Shown here piece by piece: positions 48,008 to 60,564 of a DNA stretch of 64,000 nucleotides (the stretch's first letter is position 1; every line of letters starts with the position of its first letter). The position numbers and the translations under genes were made by a program. Under the pieces are notes generated by a model. It was not told the origin of the DNA and made no database searches. It worked only from the letters and a program-made list of their open reading frames with translations. The stretch covers positions 5,580,746 through 5,644,745 of the forward strand of contig PYIU01000001.1 in NCBI GenBank assembly GCA_003415625.1. The letters are read 5' to 3'. The DNA is from Aquanectria penicillioides. Lineage: Eukaryota > Ascomycota > Sordariomycetes > Hypocreales > Nectriaceae.

Positions 48008-50245
48008 GCAGCTCCGTGCTCTGACTGATTCCCGATGGTGATTGGGATCAAGCATGGGGGACATGAGATGATGATACACGAGATTTAACGACGGCCCTGC
48101 CGATGCTCTACGCTATTGACGAGCTGCGAATCCACAACGACCTCTCGGGGTGGCTCAGGGTGTCAGGAACGGATTTTTTTTTTCTTTGTTTCTTGTACGA
48201 CATACATAAAAGTACATCTTTGTAGCAAGGTACAATATAACCTCATGACTACCACACTCTTGTATTTTTTTCATTTTCTCCAGTTCATCCCGTGACAATG
48301 CCTTCCATGCAGCCATCGACATCAACCTCCACCCGATTGGACAAGTCATCCCATCTCATGAACATGTTTGCAGAGGTTCAGATAAAGCTGAGCTGAGGTC
48401 GAATGCCCCCACGCCCAATTGGCTAGCCTCTTGTCTCACCCCTTAGTGCCGCCATTCGCGGGTCGCCATTACCATAGTGAGTATAGCAAAGATTGGAATC
48501 ACCAGGGTTAGCAAATTAGTGTTCAAACACTCGCCCAATCGCCATGGCCAATTGTTTTAGCAGCAACCCCTTGGTTGGCAGGGTCAAAAAATATTCGCCT
48601 AAAAAAATTCCAGGGCCATGTTAGAATCAGTTGCCGTAACACCCATGTCAGTTGACTGCTGAAATCGTTCTAGACCCTTGAACTATATAAAGCGAAGATG
48701 TGGATGCACCACGGTGAATGTTCCATTCTTTGATCTTCGGGTTTCACCTTGATTTTCTTCTAGAATTTAACGTTCCTACGATCATCAAGTCAAATTAGGC
48801 TACGTTGAGGAGAACGTTATGATTTTCAAGGTCCGTCAGCTTAGCGCGCCTGTATCAATGCCATTTTCGGTGCTGCCATCGCGCGATGGGGCCATGTCAG
48901 GGAAGAGGATAACCTAAACACATGGGGTTGTAAACTAACGTTAGTGTATGGCTTGATAAGCTTGGTTCATGTGATTCCTCGCTTCTTGTTGCTCTAGTTG
49001 TTTTTGTTGTTATTGTCTTTGGGTTGAGGGATGTATGGTCAGACTACGTGTCTTGACGCTGTAGCTGTTTGAAAACAAAAATGCACGTCTGAATTCGAAA
49101 CAAGAATGATTGCTTGACAGCGCCGAGAACTCAAACATATCATGGCAGGACATAGTTACGCCGCATTAAACCATTCTTCAAACTTCAGTAAACCATTCCA
49201 CGTTTCTTTCACGGAGCACAACATTGCTGTGCATGTCTCACGTCTACTGCATTTGCTACCCTGGAGCTTGCTACAGTTAAAGAAGGAGAAAAAGCACGGA
49301 CATAGTCAACGGGTGGGTTGCGCAACCGTGCGATTCAACGGTAACACCAGTCTATTGATCCTAGCGTGAGACTGTCAATGATGCCAGAAATGCGTATGTC
49401 TCACCTAAGTTTGGCAGTTGCTCCTGTTGTTTGCTTACTTTGGTGCGACCCATAACATGGTTGGCACATAACGGGCGTACGGACACACACTAGTGAGCTC
49501 ATCCCCTTGACATCAACCACAACAATCATCTTAGAATCCGTGTGTATGGCGCACAGATCGATTCAATCAGGCGATAGAAAACATCTGATCGATCAATCTC
49601 ATCTCTCGCGTAGCTTCATCTAGATTCTAGACCGCCAGTTTGAGATTCCGACACTGACCCATGAAATGGCCGAATTGAGTTGGCTGGGTCATCCATGATG
49701 CAGGGGCGATGGCAGCTTCAGTATTCACATGGATACTGCAAGAATTCCCTGCGTCGGGTAATCCTCGAGTGCATATCCCGACCCCAGAGGCCTTAGCTGA
49801 CATGTTGTTATACCTATATCCAATGAGCTGGATGCACGATATTGAGCCGGGTGTGTGTGCGGGGTGTCGGGTTTTATGCGACCCGCGACACAATTGCCCT
49901 TGACAAGTCGCCATCAAATACAACAAGAACTATTGCGAATGTAACGCTTCATTGAACTATACATTAGTTTGAAATACGTGGCCGTGAACCAACGGCGCAT
50001 GAACAGGGAGGATTTCAGCGTAGGAAGTCGCGAGCTTGCTGATGTGCACTTGCGGAATATCTCGATAATCCGATGCCGGGCAAAAGAAGCAAGTTGAGCT
50101 GCAAGGTAACAAGGAGCGAACGATTGTGCACACGCAGCAGGAAGGCCCGTTTCTGAATCACAGTGAGGGGAAGTCAAAAGAAACAAGAGACATTAATTTC
50201 GCGACCTCGTGGAAGCAAGTAAGTGCAAGCCATCGCGCCTTCGCG
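48008..50245. other. Gene-poor stretch with one orphan promoter-like site
   Basis: No gene supported over 2.2 kb. At 48684-48690 TATATAA, followed 130 bases later by an ATG at 48819 (MIFK, then a possible GTCCGT donor), looks like a gene start. I could not follow a credible coding sequence beyond it. The rest is AT-balanced spacer. Confidence 0.4.
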
Positions 50246-53200
50246 ATGCCTCGAAAGACCAAACGCACTCACGAGCTCATCGACCTCACAGGCGATGATG
50301 AGACGCGTCCAACTAACACCAAGCGACCCGCGTTAGGTTCGCACAACCAATCAACCCAGCAGCGCGCCCAAGCTCCCCCATTTTATCCGGCTGGATTAGG
50401 CGGCACCAGCGTTTACGGAAATACTTCCCTGAACTTGAATAGCCATGCGTCGTCTCCGTACTTCGCCTCCTCGCAAGCCTCGCAAGCCTCGCAAGCCTCC
50501 CAGGCGCCTCTCACTGAGCCAGATGTCTTGGACCTGACTCAAGACAGCGATGAACCAGATCTTGAGCTGTATGGGACTTTTGGTGTGTGTCCCGTACCCG
50601 GATGCCCGTTCTTGCATAGTCTGACACATTATAGCGGGGAATATCGTGGGGGTGCGGTACTATAGGGGCTATGCGTCTCCAGGAGAGACCGTCCTTTGTA
50701 GACGTGAACCTCAGAACCAGGTTCGTGGCTTTGAGCTAAGCGCCTTACCCCAGACTCTATCTTGGGTGGTTGGTGCAACCCAAGGTGACAGGGAAACTAA
50801 TAGCTCAAGTAGTATGATCGAAATGCGATCCGAGTGGACAATGTTGTTGGCGACCAGATTGGCCATCTCCCCCGAAAGGTAGTCGAAAAGGTTGCTCCAT
50901 ACGTGGTAAGGGTGAAATATTAGATCTTGTTCTATTGCATATTGACGAACTCATAGGACCGTGGGGACGTCGTCATCGAGGCCCAGATAACAGGAGAGAA
51001 GGCGTACTACGACTGCCCTGTCAGGCTCTACTTTTACGGCTCAAGCAACCCGACCGACCGCTCCAGAATTGAAGCGTTACTGAAACAGGACAAACTCGTC
51101 AAAGCTACCGAGCTCAAGATCACTAGGAAAGATGCTGAAGCTCGAAGAGCCTTGATGGGGCTGAAGACCGGCAGCTCTGGCTCTGGTCTTGGATCGGACG
51201 CCTATCTCCAGGCTGAGCCAGAGGTTACGCTGGAAGCTCTTCTTCAGACTAGCGAGGCGGTCGAGATGCGCAAAGGTGGCGATGCCATCAAGTCATTGGC
51301 AATTGGGGAGAACCAGTTGGAAAAGATGCCAAAGGCTGATCAACCCGTCCAATTGAAATCCCAACTCTTGCCATATCAGCTTCAGGTAGGTACACAAGAG
51401 AACAGATCCAGGTGTCGCTGCTGACCAGCGTGTAGGGCTTGGCTTGGATGACTTCCAAAGAGAACCCCAAACTCCCTGGAAACGGCTCAAATGATGTAGT
51501 CCAACTTTGGAAACGCGATGGCAAAGGACGATTCTGGAACATTGCATCCGACTTTGTCACTTCAACACAGCCAAAGCTTCTTTCTGGAGGTATTCTGGCC
51601 GATGACATGGGCCTGGGGAAAACCCTGCAGATCATTAGTTTGATCCTGACTGGAGGGGTTGGATCTACTCTGATTGTTGCTCCCGTGAGCGTCATGAGCA
51701 ACTGGCAACAACAAATCCAACGACACGTTAATGCAGACCAGCTCCCCAGCGTCTTCATCTATCATGGCGACAAGAGGGCGACGGCAGAGGAACTGATGAA
51801 ATACGATGTTGTCGTTACTAGTTACGGGAAGCTCGCTAGAGAGCGCGAGAATGGTGTACGAAAAGTATTGCTTTCGCCATCAATTGAGTGGCGTAGAGTT
51901 GTCCTCGACGAAGGCCACACTATTCGCAATGTCAGGACCAAAGTCTCCATGGCTGCTTGCGAGGTCAAGGCGAAGTCTCGATGGGTCTTGACCGGAACCC
52001 CAATGTGAGCATTATTCACCAATTCATCTTATTTAGTGGTCCCTTTAATCGCTGATTTGGTATAGTATCAACTCGGTCAAAGACTTACAGTCCCTCATCA
52101 AGTTCCTCCACATTACTGGAGGCATCGAACAACCCGAAATCTTCAACGCCAGAATCACTCGCCGTCTAGGATCCAACGATAGAAGCGCCGAGATCTTGCT
52201 CCAGGCATTGATGCAAGACCTTTGCCTCCGGCGAAAGAAGGACATGAAGTTTGTGGATCTCAAGTTGCCGGAAAAGAAAGAGTTTATCCACCGAATCTCA
52301 TTCCGACCAGAAGAGAAGCGCAAGTACGATGCTCTACTGTACGCACGATTCTCTGCAACAAACGGAGATGGTAGCTGACATATTTATAGATCGGAAGCCA
52401 GAGGCATGTTGGAAGAGTATCAGGCGAAGTCGACAGCAGGACAAAAGGGTCGTTTCCAAAATGTCCTTGAACGCCTCCTCCGTCTACGCCAAACGTATAT
52501 CTATCCCCAGCCCCAAATGACTTCCCCAGATTTTGACCGTTCAATAGGTGCAACCACTGGACCCTCTGCAGGGAGCGAATTGCCGATCTTCTCAAGCTTC
52601 TCGAAGACCAGGACGTCGTCGTTCTAAACGACAAAAACCGGGCTCTCCTTCAAGAAGCTCTGCGCCTCTACATAGAAAGTCAAGAGGACTGCGCTATTTG
52701 CTATGACACGCCCACATCTCCTCTCATCACAACCTGCAAGCATGTTTTCTGCCAGGGCTGCATCACTCGTGCCATTCAGATTCAAGGCAAATGTCCCATG
52801 TGTCGCAATCAGCTTACCGAGGACTCTCTTCTTGAGCCTGCACCTGAGACAACTGGTGATCAGGCTCTTGTGTTGAATTCTGAGACCCAGAGCTCAAAGA
52901 CAGAGGCAATGCTTCAAATTGTGCAAGCCACGCTACGCAAAGATGGGTCGAAAGTCATCATCTTCTCTCAGTGGACATCCTTTCTCAATATTATTCAGAA
53001 CGTGCTTGATGGTGCAGGAATTAAATTCACCCGCATCGATGGCAGCATGAAGGCGGTCCAACGAGACCAAGCCATAAATGCACTTGACAATGACTCCGAG
53101 ACCCGCATCTTGCTTGCGAGCTTGGCCGTGTGCAGCGTCGGCCTCAACCTTGTTTCTGCTGACACTGTTATCCTTTCTGATAGCTGTAAGTTGATAAAAA

Positions 53201-53472
53201 ACTTGTGTCCGGAATTTCACTTTTTAATGCTTGTATTATTAGGGTGGGCACCAGCCATTGAGGATCAAGCCGTCGACCGCGTCCACCGTCTCGGTCAGAC
53301 TCGCCCGACAACCGTATGGCGCCTTGTCATGGAGGGCACGGTAGAGGAGCGCGTGCTGGACATTCAGCAGGAGAAGCGAGAGTTGGTTACCAAGGCGTTC
53401 CAGGAAAAGACAGGCCAACGGAAAAAGGCCAAGGATACCCGCATGGCAGATGTGCTAAAGCTACTTACTTAA
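50246..53472 (+). CDS. RAD5/HLTF-like SNF2 helicase with HIRAN and RING domains
   Basis: Nine exons (50246-50582, 50635-50720, 50813-50905, 50957-51385, 51436-52004, 52066-52338, 52390-52494, 52548-53185, 53243-53472) sum to 2,760 nt, 919 residues. Two SUMO-interaction-like motifs (ELIDLTGDDE and DVLDLTQDSDE) flank a Ser/Gln-rich linker. A HIRAN domain follows (IVGVRYYRGYASPGETVL to GHLPRKVVEKV). The SNF2 ATPase has Walker A DMGLGKT, DEGH box and LTGTPM. A C3HC4 RING (CAICYDTPTSPLITTCKHVF to CPMCR) is inserted before the helicase C half (IIFSQWTSFL, DRVHRLGQTRPT). The HIRAN-SNF2-RING order is that of Rad5/HLTF: post-replication repair, fork reversal and PCNA polyubiquitination in the nucleus. 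A SUMO-targeted role cannot be excluded. Confidence 0.93.
50471..50501 (+). repeat. 9-bp tandem repeat in the helicase gene
   Basis: TCGCAAGCC repeated three times plus a diverged fourth copy, encoding Ser-Gln-Ala repeats in the disordered linker between the two SIM-like motifs. Length changes here would stay in frame. Confidence 0.85.
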
Positions 53473-53804
53473 TTATGGAACAAATCAAGGTGCCGCCGGA
53501 CTCGACAATAAAAATGGGATATTAGGGAATCACAATTTTAATGAGTAGCAGTTGGTGTCTCATACATGCAAGATGAGAACTTTCGCTTTCATGACACATA
53601 GCTCATAGACAAATGGGCCTGAACGATATTCGGGGAATAAAGTTCTGACCGACAGGTGAAACGTAGTTATTGACGTATTCGGTCATTATTGAATTGTTTT
53701 TGCTGCAATCTACGTGCCTTTTTACACTAGGTAGGTTCTGTTTTTACCCCTTCCTTGGGATACTGTACATGTCGGTTGGCGCAGAGGCTCCCCGACTGCA
53801 AAAT
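53473..53804. other. Convergent 3' region, helicase / NCA2
   Basis: 332 bases of AT-rich 3' flank between two facing stop codons. No features. Confidence 0.6.
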
Positions 53805-55948
53805 TTACTTCAGCCACCTGGCGTAAGCCCATCGAATGCGCTCGAGGGCTCTAGCTTGTAGCTGAATGCCCTTTATATTGGAAAGATCGTCAAGGTCCTC
53901 GAGGAATTCCTTGCCAATATCACGGGGCGTGAGCCGATCAACGAGATTGCGTAGGACATGCACCTCACAAAGCAACAGACCATGGTCCTTGTACGACAAG
54001 AGGTTATTCTCAGTGGGATGAGCCTCGGACAAGATGCGATCAATGTTGCGCAGGACACGCATTGCCTTGCCAGCCTTGGCTGATCTGCGTTGACCAGATC
54101 GTCCGCCAAAGGTTCCACGGAGGTATTGAAAGAGGCCAACGGAGACCATCACCCCGGGAGTAAGACCGACAAAGCCAAATACCAATTCTTGGCTTTTGAG
54201 AAGCGAGTCAATTCCAGTCATGGCAACTTCAAGATCAACCTTTGTCTTCTGGACTTGGATTAGGAGCGATCGGACTAGATCACCACGGATTGTGCCCATC
54301 AAAGGACTTTTCAGGTCCATTTCAAACGCTCGTAGCACAGGAGTGACATCACCCTCAGCGACTTTGCTTCGAATCTCAGCAATCTGATCTTCGGAAAGGG
54401 GCAACCCACTTGGAGAAGCAAATCGGGGTTTATCAAGGGCAAAATCAACGACCATGCGCTCCAAACTTTCACGGTCAGCTTTGAGGCTATCGCGGCTCAT
54501 GATGGCGATTTCACTCGTCTTATCATGGCGAATAGTTTGGATGACTTTCCCGGTTGGCTCTACAACCCAATTGAACCAGAAATCTCGGACCGTCGCACCC
54601 AAATCAAGGAACCACCTGGCAATGTCAGCCTTTCGGTTGAACAGAATGCGCAAAATGGTCGTCGATGAGAGCAAGCCAACAGTGGCGATCAGCCAGTACC
54701 GGATGAGAGCAGGAGGTGGGCCGTTCTCCTTCGCAAGACCTTTCATGGCATTCAGATGTTCGGGAAGAGCGTTGTCGATGATGTGGAGAAGCCGGCGGGC
54801 AAGTATCGCAGGTCGATCGGTCGCATTACTATCCTCGAGGTGAACGGACAGCTCAGGGTCCTCTTCGACTCCGGCGAAAACCTTGTCCTCGAAGTCATTG
54901 ATGTTGACATCCAAAGTACAGACCTCCTTGAGAACCATGTCAATAAGAGCAACACTACGCTCAACAACGCCCTTGAGATCGTGATGATCCTGCAGGTCAG
55001 CCTTTTCCTCGTCGTCGGGGCCGAACTGCAACCCCTCATCCATTAATACACCAAGCCCGCTAGCAGTGATTTCTCTGAGTTTTTTCAGTTGCGCTTGCTT
55101 TCGCCGGGCTTCCGCACGGCAGAGCGCCACGGGAGAGAGAACCTTGCGTTGGATATTGGTGAACGATCGTTCTCGGATGCTGTCCTGGACAATGCCATAG
55201 AAATGTTTCCATTGCTCGGCAAGGCCCGTCGTCGTCGAGTCGACAAAATCTCCAGGGGAATCTCGCATAGAGCCAGATCGTAAGCGAGATCTGGTCGAGC
55301 TATAGACGTCTTGTGACCAGGCCCAGAGACGCAACGGGGAAGTCTGAACCGTGTACAAACTGCTGTACGAGTATGAGCTGAGGACATCATCCCAATACCA
55401 GATGTCGTCGCTGAGGGGGATGATTTGCTCTAGCAAGGTGTTGAGGATAACACCGTGGAGCTGAATAGTGGCTTTGCTGACAAGTAGCCACTCGATTTCA
55501 TTTTCATAACGGCTTTTTAGTTCATCGACATGAGCAGGTCTCACCACAACACCCGGCGCAGCTGGTATGCCCGACTGAGTGAGGAGGTTCCTGATTCGGG
55601 CCGCTGGGAGGAGGGGCTGGGAGGAGGAGGTGCTCAACGACTGGACGATGCGGAGGAGGTTATCGAGGCGGGGAGAGGAGAGGACATTGGTGACCGCAAA
55701 ACCGTGGTCGTCAGGTTCAGAGCGCCCGTCCTCTGATGCATCTTCAGAGAGGACAGGGAGCCGGTCAAGGTAGGCATCGAGACGCCGTACCTGGCTGTGG
55801 GAAATGTCAGCATCACGAAGAGGGAAGGCAGGCCAGCCAAAGGTCACAAGGAGAGGCAGGGGAGCAAGAATGTTGAGGGAAGGAAGGGGGGGAATCAAGG
55901 CTAAGTAAGAGTCAGGGGTGGGCGGACGAACTCGGAGACGAGAGTCAT
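53805..55948 (-). CDS. NCA2: NCA2, nuclear control of mitochondrial ATP synthase protein 2
   Basis: The main exon is 55790-53805 (662 codons). It holds the family signatures DDIWYWDDVLSSY, LVFGFVGLTPGVMVSVGLFQ (membrane segment), RNIDRILSEA and GLLLCEVHVLRNL. I propose a 21-nt first exon, 55948-55928 (MTLVSEF), and a 137-nt intron with acceptor CAGCCAG; joining gives MTLVSEFVRRLDAYLDRL, close to the family start, and a protein of 668 residues. The donor GTCCGC is weak. The uninterrupted frame also runs through the intron to 56024 but would add unrelated Pro/Leu-rich sequence. In yeast the protein is needed for proper mitochondrial Atp6/Atp8 expression; it is a mitochondrial membrane protein. 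Convergent with the RAD5-like gene. Confidence 0.9.
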
Positions 55949-56797
55949 GATGGGCCAAGGAGGAACCCGGGTTTGGGCAACAATGCAACAATGCAACCAA
56001 CTCCAAGGTGGGCAGACAAAGCACTACCCAGCGGCTCAGTTCGCAGGAACAGCCTCAGCTTGAGTAGCAGGACGACCAAGCAGGACGGCAGAGTGGGTGG
56101 GTAGGAGGTCCAGGAAGTGACTGGTCAATGCCAGCCGGGCCAACAGCCACCGGACGGTCTGATGAGCAAGTGAACACCGTCGTCGGGGCGGAGGTGCAGT
56201 TGGCGGCAGACGGCAGACGGGCAAACGGGCAGCGGAAGCCGGGTGGTCAGCAGAGCCGCAGCTCAAACTCGGCCGAGGGCACGGGACCGTAGGCGGCGGC
56301 GTACTCGGGAGCGCAGGGCTGCGTGTGGGCGCCGTGTGTGTACGAATGCGTGGCCTCGCAAGAGTGTGCCAGGGCGTTTGTCGCGTGTGTGTGCGCGTGT
56401 GTGCCGGGTCAGACCTAGAGCTCTGGTACCCAACCGTGCAGCAAACAGCAAGCTTTGCGTGGAGCTTTGTGTGGATGTAAGCTTAGGCGTATCCGTAGCC
56501 TTAGCCGCAAAGCAAGGTGCGCTGGACAACGGAACGGAAGCGGGATGTGGGGACAATGGCTATCAGCTCAGACGACACAACAACATCAACGGCCTCAAGC
56601 GCATTGCATCACACCATACGGACAGGACCGGATCGTCAAGGAGCCGATAGAACGGCGCGATGGGGTGTGATAGGCCGGGGCGGAGCACAGTACGGCAGTC
56701 CGGGCGGACGAGGGTGAAACGAACTGGATGAGATGGACCTTGTTAGTGTGGGGTGGACATTTGAGATGGAACGAGCATGTGAATGAACAAGCAGCCA

Positions 56798-56849
56798 TGA
56801 GTGAGTGAGTGAGTGAGTGAGCGTGTGAGCGTGTGAGCGTGTGAGTGAG
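56798..56849 (+). repeat. GAGT and GTGTGAGC tandem repeats
   Basis: About six GAGT units run into three copies of an eight-base GTGTGAGC-type unit. Non-coding. Confidence 0.85.
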
Positions 56850-56893
56850 AAAGCGCCGTGGGTGAGGAGGGTCTGGCGTGAGCACCGTGAATT

Positions 56894-56895
<2 letters not shown>

Positions 56896-56934
<39 letters not shown>
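56896..56934 (+). repeat. A39 homopolymer
   Basis: Thirty-nine consecutive A's directly after ATTGC. No retroelement coding sequence or target-site duplication is visible around it, so a retroposed tail is not supported. Confidence 0.95.
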
Positions 56935-56936
<2 letters not shown>

Positions 56937-58964
56937 GCCAACCAACCTCACATCAGCCTCGGTGGGCGTTGCACCAGGGCGGATGTGTATAGGGTGTTGG
57001 AATGGATTCGTGCGGGTGTGTGAGCGGAGCAGTCATGATGCATTACCTTGACTTGATTCGGTGTCGCACAATGTTTGAGGGAGGCGCAGAATAACTAGAC
57101 GGTGGATGATTGGGGTTGGCTTCGGTCGATGACGGATCATGGGTTTGCAGACGCTGCCAGTCGTCACAGGCAGCCTAGGCGGCGTTCGTTCCGCCGGAAG
57201 TGGTATTCGTATTCGGATTCCGACCCGGCGTTCCAGTGTTCCAGACACGGGAACCACCATAGTCTTCAAAACCAAGGCCACAGACCGCACGCAAGGTGAG
57301 GAATTGTCAGGTCTGAGTAAAAATATCAAATGCAAGGGCATGCATTGGACAATTAGATAGATTGCATGCAATGATGCCGGAAAATTAGAAACATCCTAGA
57401 GAGAGCGATGCGAACTCGTTGGGATTCGGGTGTTGTGGTTTGGCAGAAGGTGGTGACACGAAGGCGAAGGCGAAGGCGAAGACGAATACTATTACCGGCC
57501 CAGATCGATGAGATCATGGGTATGGGTCTCAGATGGTACGTACATACCCCAGTGGGGGCAGGAGCCAAGACGGGTCGCATGGCAAGGAGGGGGGAAGAAG
57601 GGTCGAATTAGATAAGAGAATACTTTTTCTCGCCAGGTAGCCTTTGCTTCATTTTCGTGTAACTCTCTATCTCCCGTCGATCAGGCTTGATGTGGCGCGG
57701 GCGGCAGCCTCCATCGGTCAGCACCTTGAAGAGTTCAAGACCACACCACTTTTCCCCAACTCAAGCTGATGAACCGCTGCTCGGGACGGTACTGAGCCGG
57801 ACGGGGGGCCCAGATGTTTGGCTCTCGAGTTCCGTTTTGGAGGCGGAGGGTCGGCAGTAAACACCAACAAAGATCCATGATCGCCAACCCCTGGACAAGT
57901 TTGTCTTCATTGTCGCCACTCGTCCACCCAGGGGACGCGTAAATGTCAAAATCAGCTGTCACGGCGAGTGCAAGATCCGGTTGACAGGGGGGTGGAACAA
58001 GATGAGGAGGGGTGCAGAGGTAGTCTGAATGCCTTCGTCGCCGCGCCAAACCACCTTATCGCAATCAATGCGAGTCGAAAAAAAAGAGAGCCCTTCACAG
58101 CCGCTTGCTGAAGCCATCGCCCGAGTCGAAAGAAAAATTGGCACGGTCGACCGCCCCCAATGGCAGCGTCTTGACCCATCTCAGCCAGCTCCAGGGCCTC
58201 ATCTCAATCTCCCTTTCCCTGGACGGACTTCCCCCTCCAGGGCCAGGACGAGGGTTATCCATCCCCGGGGGGCGCGCTGTAGCCCCTGTGGTCCCCTAAA
58301 ATTCCCGTCGAAACCCCATGGCATTTGGGGCGGTGACGGCAGTCGCAGCGCGGCCAGGAGGCCCAGGACGTTGGATGATCCAAGAGCCGCCCGTAAGGCC
58401 CCGTGAATGAGCTGCAACTGGGCCCGGATGCCGGAAAGACAATTTGACAGTGGGCTCATTCTGGAACCATTGTGCCCATCTGCCATCTCTTTTTCGTTTT
58501 TCTTTGCCGATTGGCGCACGGACCAATTCCAACCAGGGGCTGGCTCGGGTTGGCTCCCCCATCGTTGCTGCTCGATGTGTGCGAAGGACCCTGTGCTTCC
58601 CTGTTCGGGCCCCTCCTTCCTTCCCTTTCCTCGAGTGTGCCTGCCCTGTGAGTGGCCCGCTGCGTGTCCTAGTGGAAAAGTGGATGTTGTGTCTGCCAAG
58701 CCGCCGTCCCAATTGGATCTGGCGCGCGGCGGGCATTTCGAGGAAATGATAAAACCTCCCCAACAGCCGCCCTCCGTTTTCTTCTCCATCACCGCCATCA
58801 CCGACCCTCTTGACGAGCAGCCTTCCTCGACGGCTCAGAATCGTTGATCGCTCGGTGCTTGTTGGTGTCCTCTTCTCAAAACCCCCCTCATCTATCGGGC
58901 GTCTTTCCTCTATTATCGCTTTACCTTTGAAAAGAATCAAGCCTCTTCGGAGCCCGCCGCAGTC

Positions 58965-60048
58965 ATGGATATCATGTTGTGAGTTTGCCCCTGATACCGC
59001 GCTCGACGCGCCAATGCCTCCTCCCCGATCCATATCAACTCTCCTGAACCATGGCGCTAATTTATGAAAACAGCAACGAGACCATGAAGCTGTCTAACCA
59101 GACTAGCGACTACTTCACCGTCCTTGACGAGGTTTCCAAGTACAACGTTCACCTCAACATCCTCGAGAAGCTCTGGGCTGTATGTCCACCCAAGAACCCC
59201 CCGTCCACTCCGACATTGAACGATGGAAAACTAACATGTGAACTTCCTAGGCCTGGTACGTCTGGATGGCCAACGACACCCTCGCCACCGGCATCATGAG
59301 CTTCATCCTCCACGAGCTCGTCTACTTCGGTCGCTGCGTTCCCTACATGATCATGGATAAGCTCCCCTACTTCCGCCGCTTCAAGATCCAGGCCCAGAAG
59401 GTTCCCACCCTAAAAGAGCAGTGGGATTGCGCCGCCATCGTCCTCGTCAGCCACTTCACCGCCGAGCTTCCTCAGATCTGGTTCTTCCACCCTATCGCCA
59501 CTTACTTCGGAATGGACTACGGCGTTCCTTTTCCCCCTGTCTGGAAGATGGCCTACCAGATTGCCATTTGCTTCATTATGGAGGATGCTTGGCACTACTG
59601 GTTCCACCGCAGTCTGCACTATGGTCCTCTCTACAAGGCCATCCACAAGATGCACCACACCTACTCTGCGCCCTTCGGTCTTGCTGCTGAGTACGCCTCC
59701 CCGATCGAGACTGCTCTCCTCGGCATTGGTGTCGTCGGCTCTCCCCTCGTTCTGATGGCCTTCACTGGCGAGCTCCACCTCTTCACCATGTACGTCTGGA
59801 TCACCCTTCGTCTCTTCCAGGCCATCGACGCCCACAGCGGCTACGACTTCCCCTGGAGCTTGCGCCACTTCCTCCCCTTCTGGGCTGGCGCTGAGCACCA
59901 CGATCTGCACCACGAGAAGTTCATTGGCAACTACGCCTCCAGCTTCCGATGGTGGGATTTCTGCCTGGACACCGAGGCTGGCGCCGAGGCCAACAAGCGC
60001 CGCCGCGAGAAGAAGCTTCTCAAGATCAAGGCCCAGAAACAGCAGTAA
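58965..60048 (+). CDS. ERG25: C-4 methylsterol oxidase (ERG25 family)
   Basis: Three exons (58965-58978, 59074-59179, 59251-60048) encode 305 residues. All three histidine boxes of the fatty-acid/sterol hydroxylase superfamily are present: HRSLH (HxxxH), HKMHH (HxxHH) and HHDLHHE (HxxHH). Hydrophobic helices such as [20 protein letters not shown] surround them. The C-terminus is Lys/Arg-rich ([17 protein letters not shown]), consistent with ER retention. The enzyme oxidises the C-4 methyl groups of 4,4-dimethylzymosterol in the ER during ergosterol synthesis. The 14-nt first exon (MDIMF split) is supported by phase and by the family's N-terminus [14 protein letters not shown]. Codon use is strongly biased toward C-ending codons, suggesting high expression. 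Confidence 0.94.
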
Positions 60049-60564
60049 GCAGCTTCACGGAGCCAATCGGGCGGCACATCTTGATTGCGGTGAATCAAGG
60101 CTACCCTACCAATGAAATCAACGGAGAAGGAAATAGTTCAATCCAGCATTGAACTTGGAAAGACTGAATGTCATCAAAGACATATCCAACCAGTCTCTAT
60201 CGCCCAAGAGGCGGCTTGAGCATTCGCACGGCGTTGGGGGATGTTGACAGAGAACGACTTTTTATGCTTGTATATACGAAAAACCCAACAGCCCAGGAGA
60301 GGCTCTAGATACACGTACTTAATATTCAGCGTCGTTCGTTGAACTTGGAAAACGCATTTTGCCTTGATTTTAGTCTGCTTCTGAGTGAAAGTGAATAATC
60401 AATCTCCCTGTAAGCCCAAGTTTTGCATATCCGGCCGGATATATAGCCATTGTTGCCAACCGCCCTCGGACCTTGATGTGCAAAAACAGCTTGATTCATT
60501 CGACTTTTGATAATCATACAGCCGTTGAATCATACAGCCGTTGATACTCTCACGCCCTCCTCAC
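60049..60564. other. Convergent 3' region, ERG25 / PCD
   Basis: 516 bases between facing stop codons. A direct repeat AATCATACAGCCGTTGA occurs twice near 60512-60544. Nothing else. Confidence 0.5.

Larger units (their letters stand above)
55949..58964. other. Gene-poor stretch of 3 kb with microsatellites
   Basis: No gene supported. It contains GAGT/GTGTGAGC-type repeats (56798-56849), an A39 run (56896-56934) and a GAAGGC repeat (about 57460-57485). 57.7-58.96 kb is G/C-rich with overlapping biased frames and probably includes the ERG25-type gene's promoter and C/T-rich leader. Confidence 0.5.

Noticed and set aside
56896..56934. Poly-A tail of a retroposed gene
   Set aside because: No coding remnant upstream and no flanking duplication; simple homopolymer.
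59410..59913. 167-codon open frame antisense to the C-4 methylsterol oxidase
   Set aside because: Mirror of a highly codon-biased exon; composition (Gly/Glu/Val-rich) is that expected from C-ending codons read backwards, and no family motif is present.
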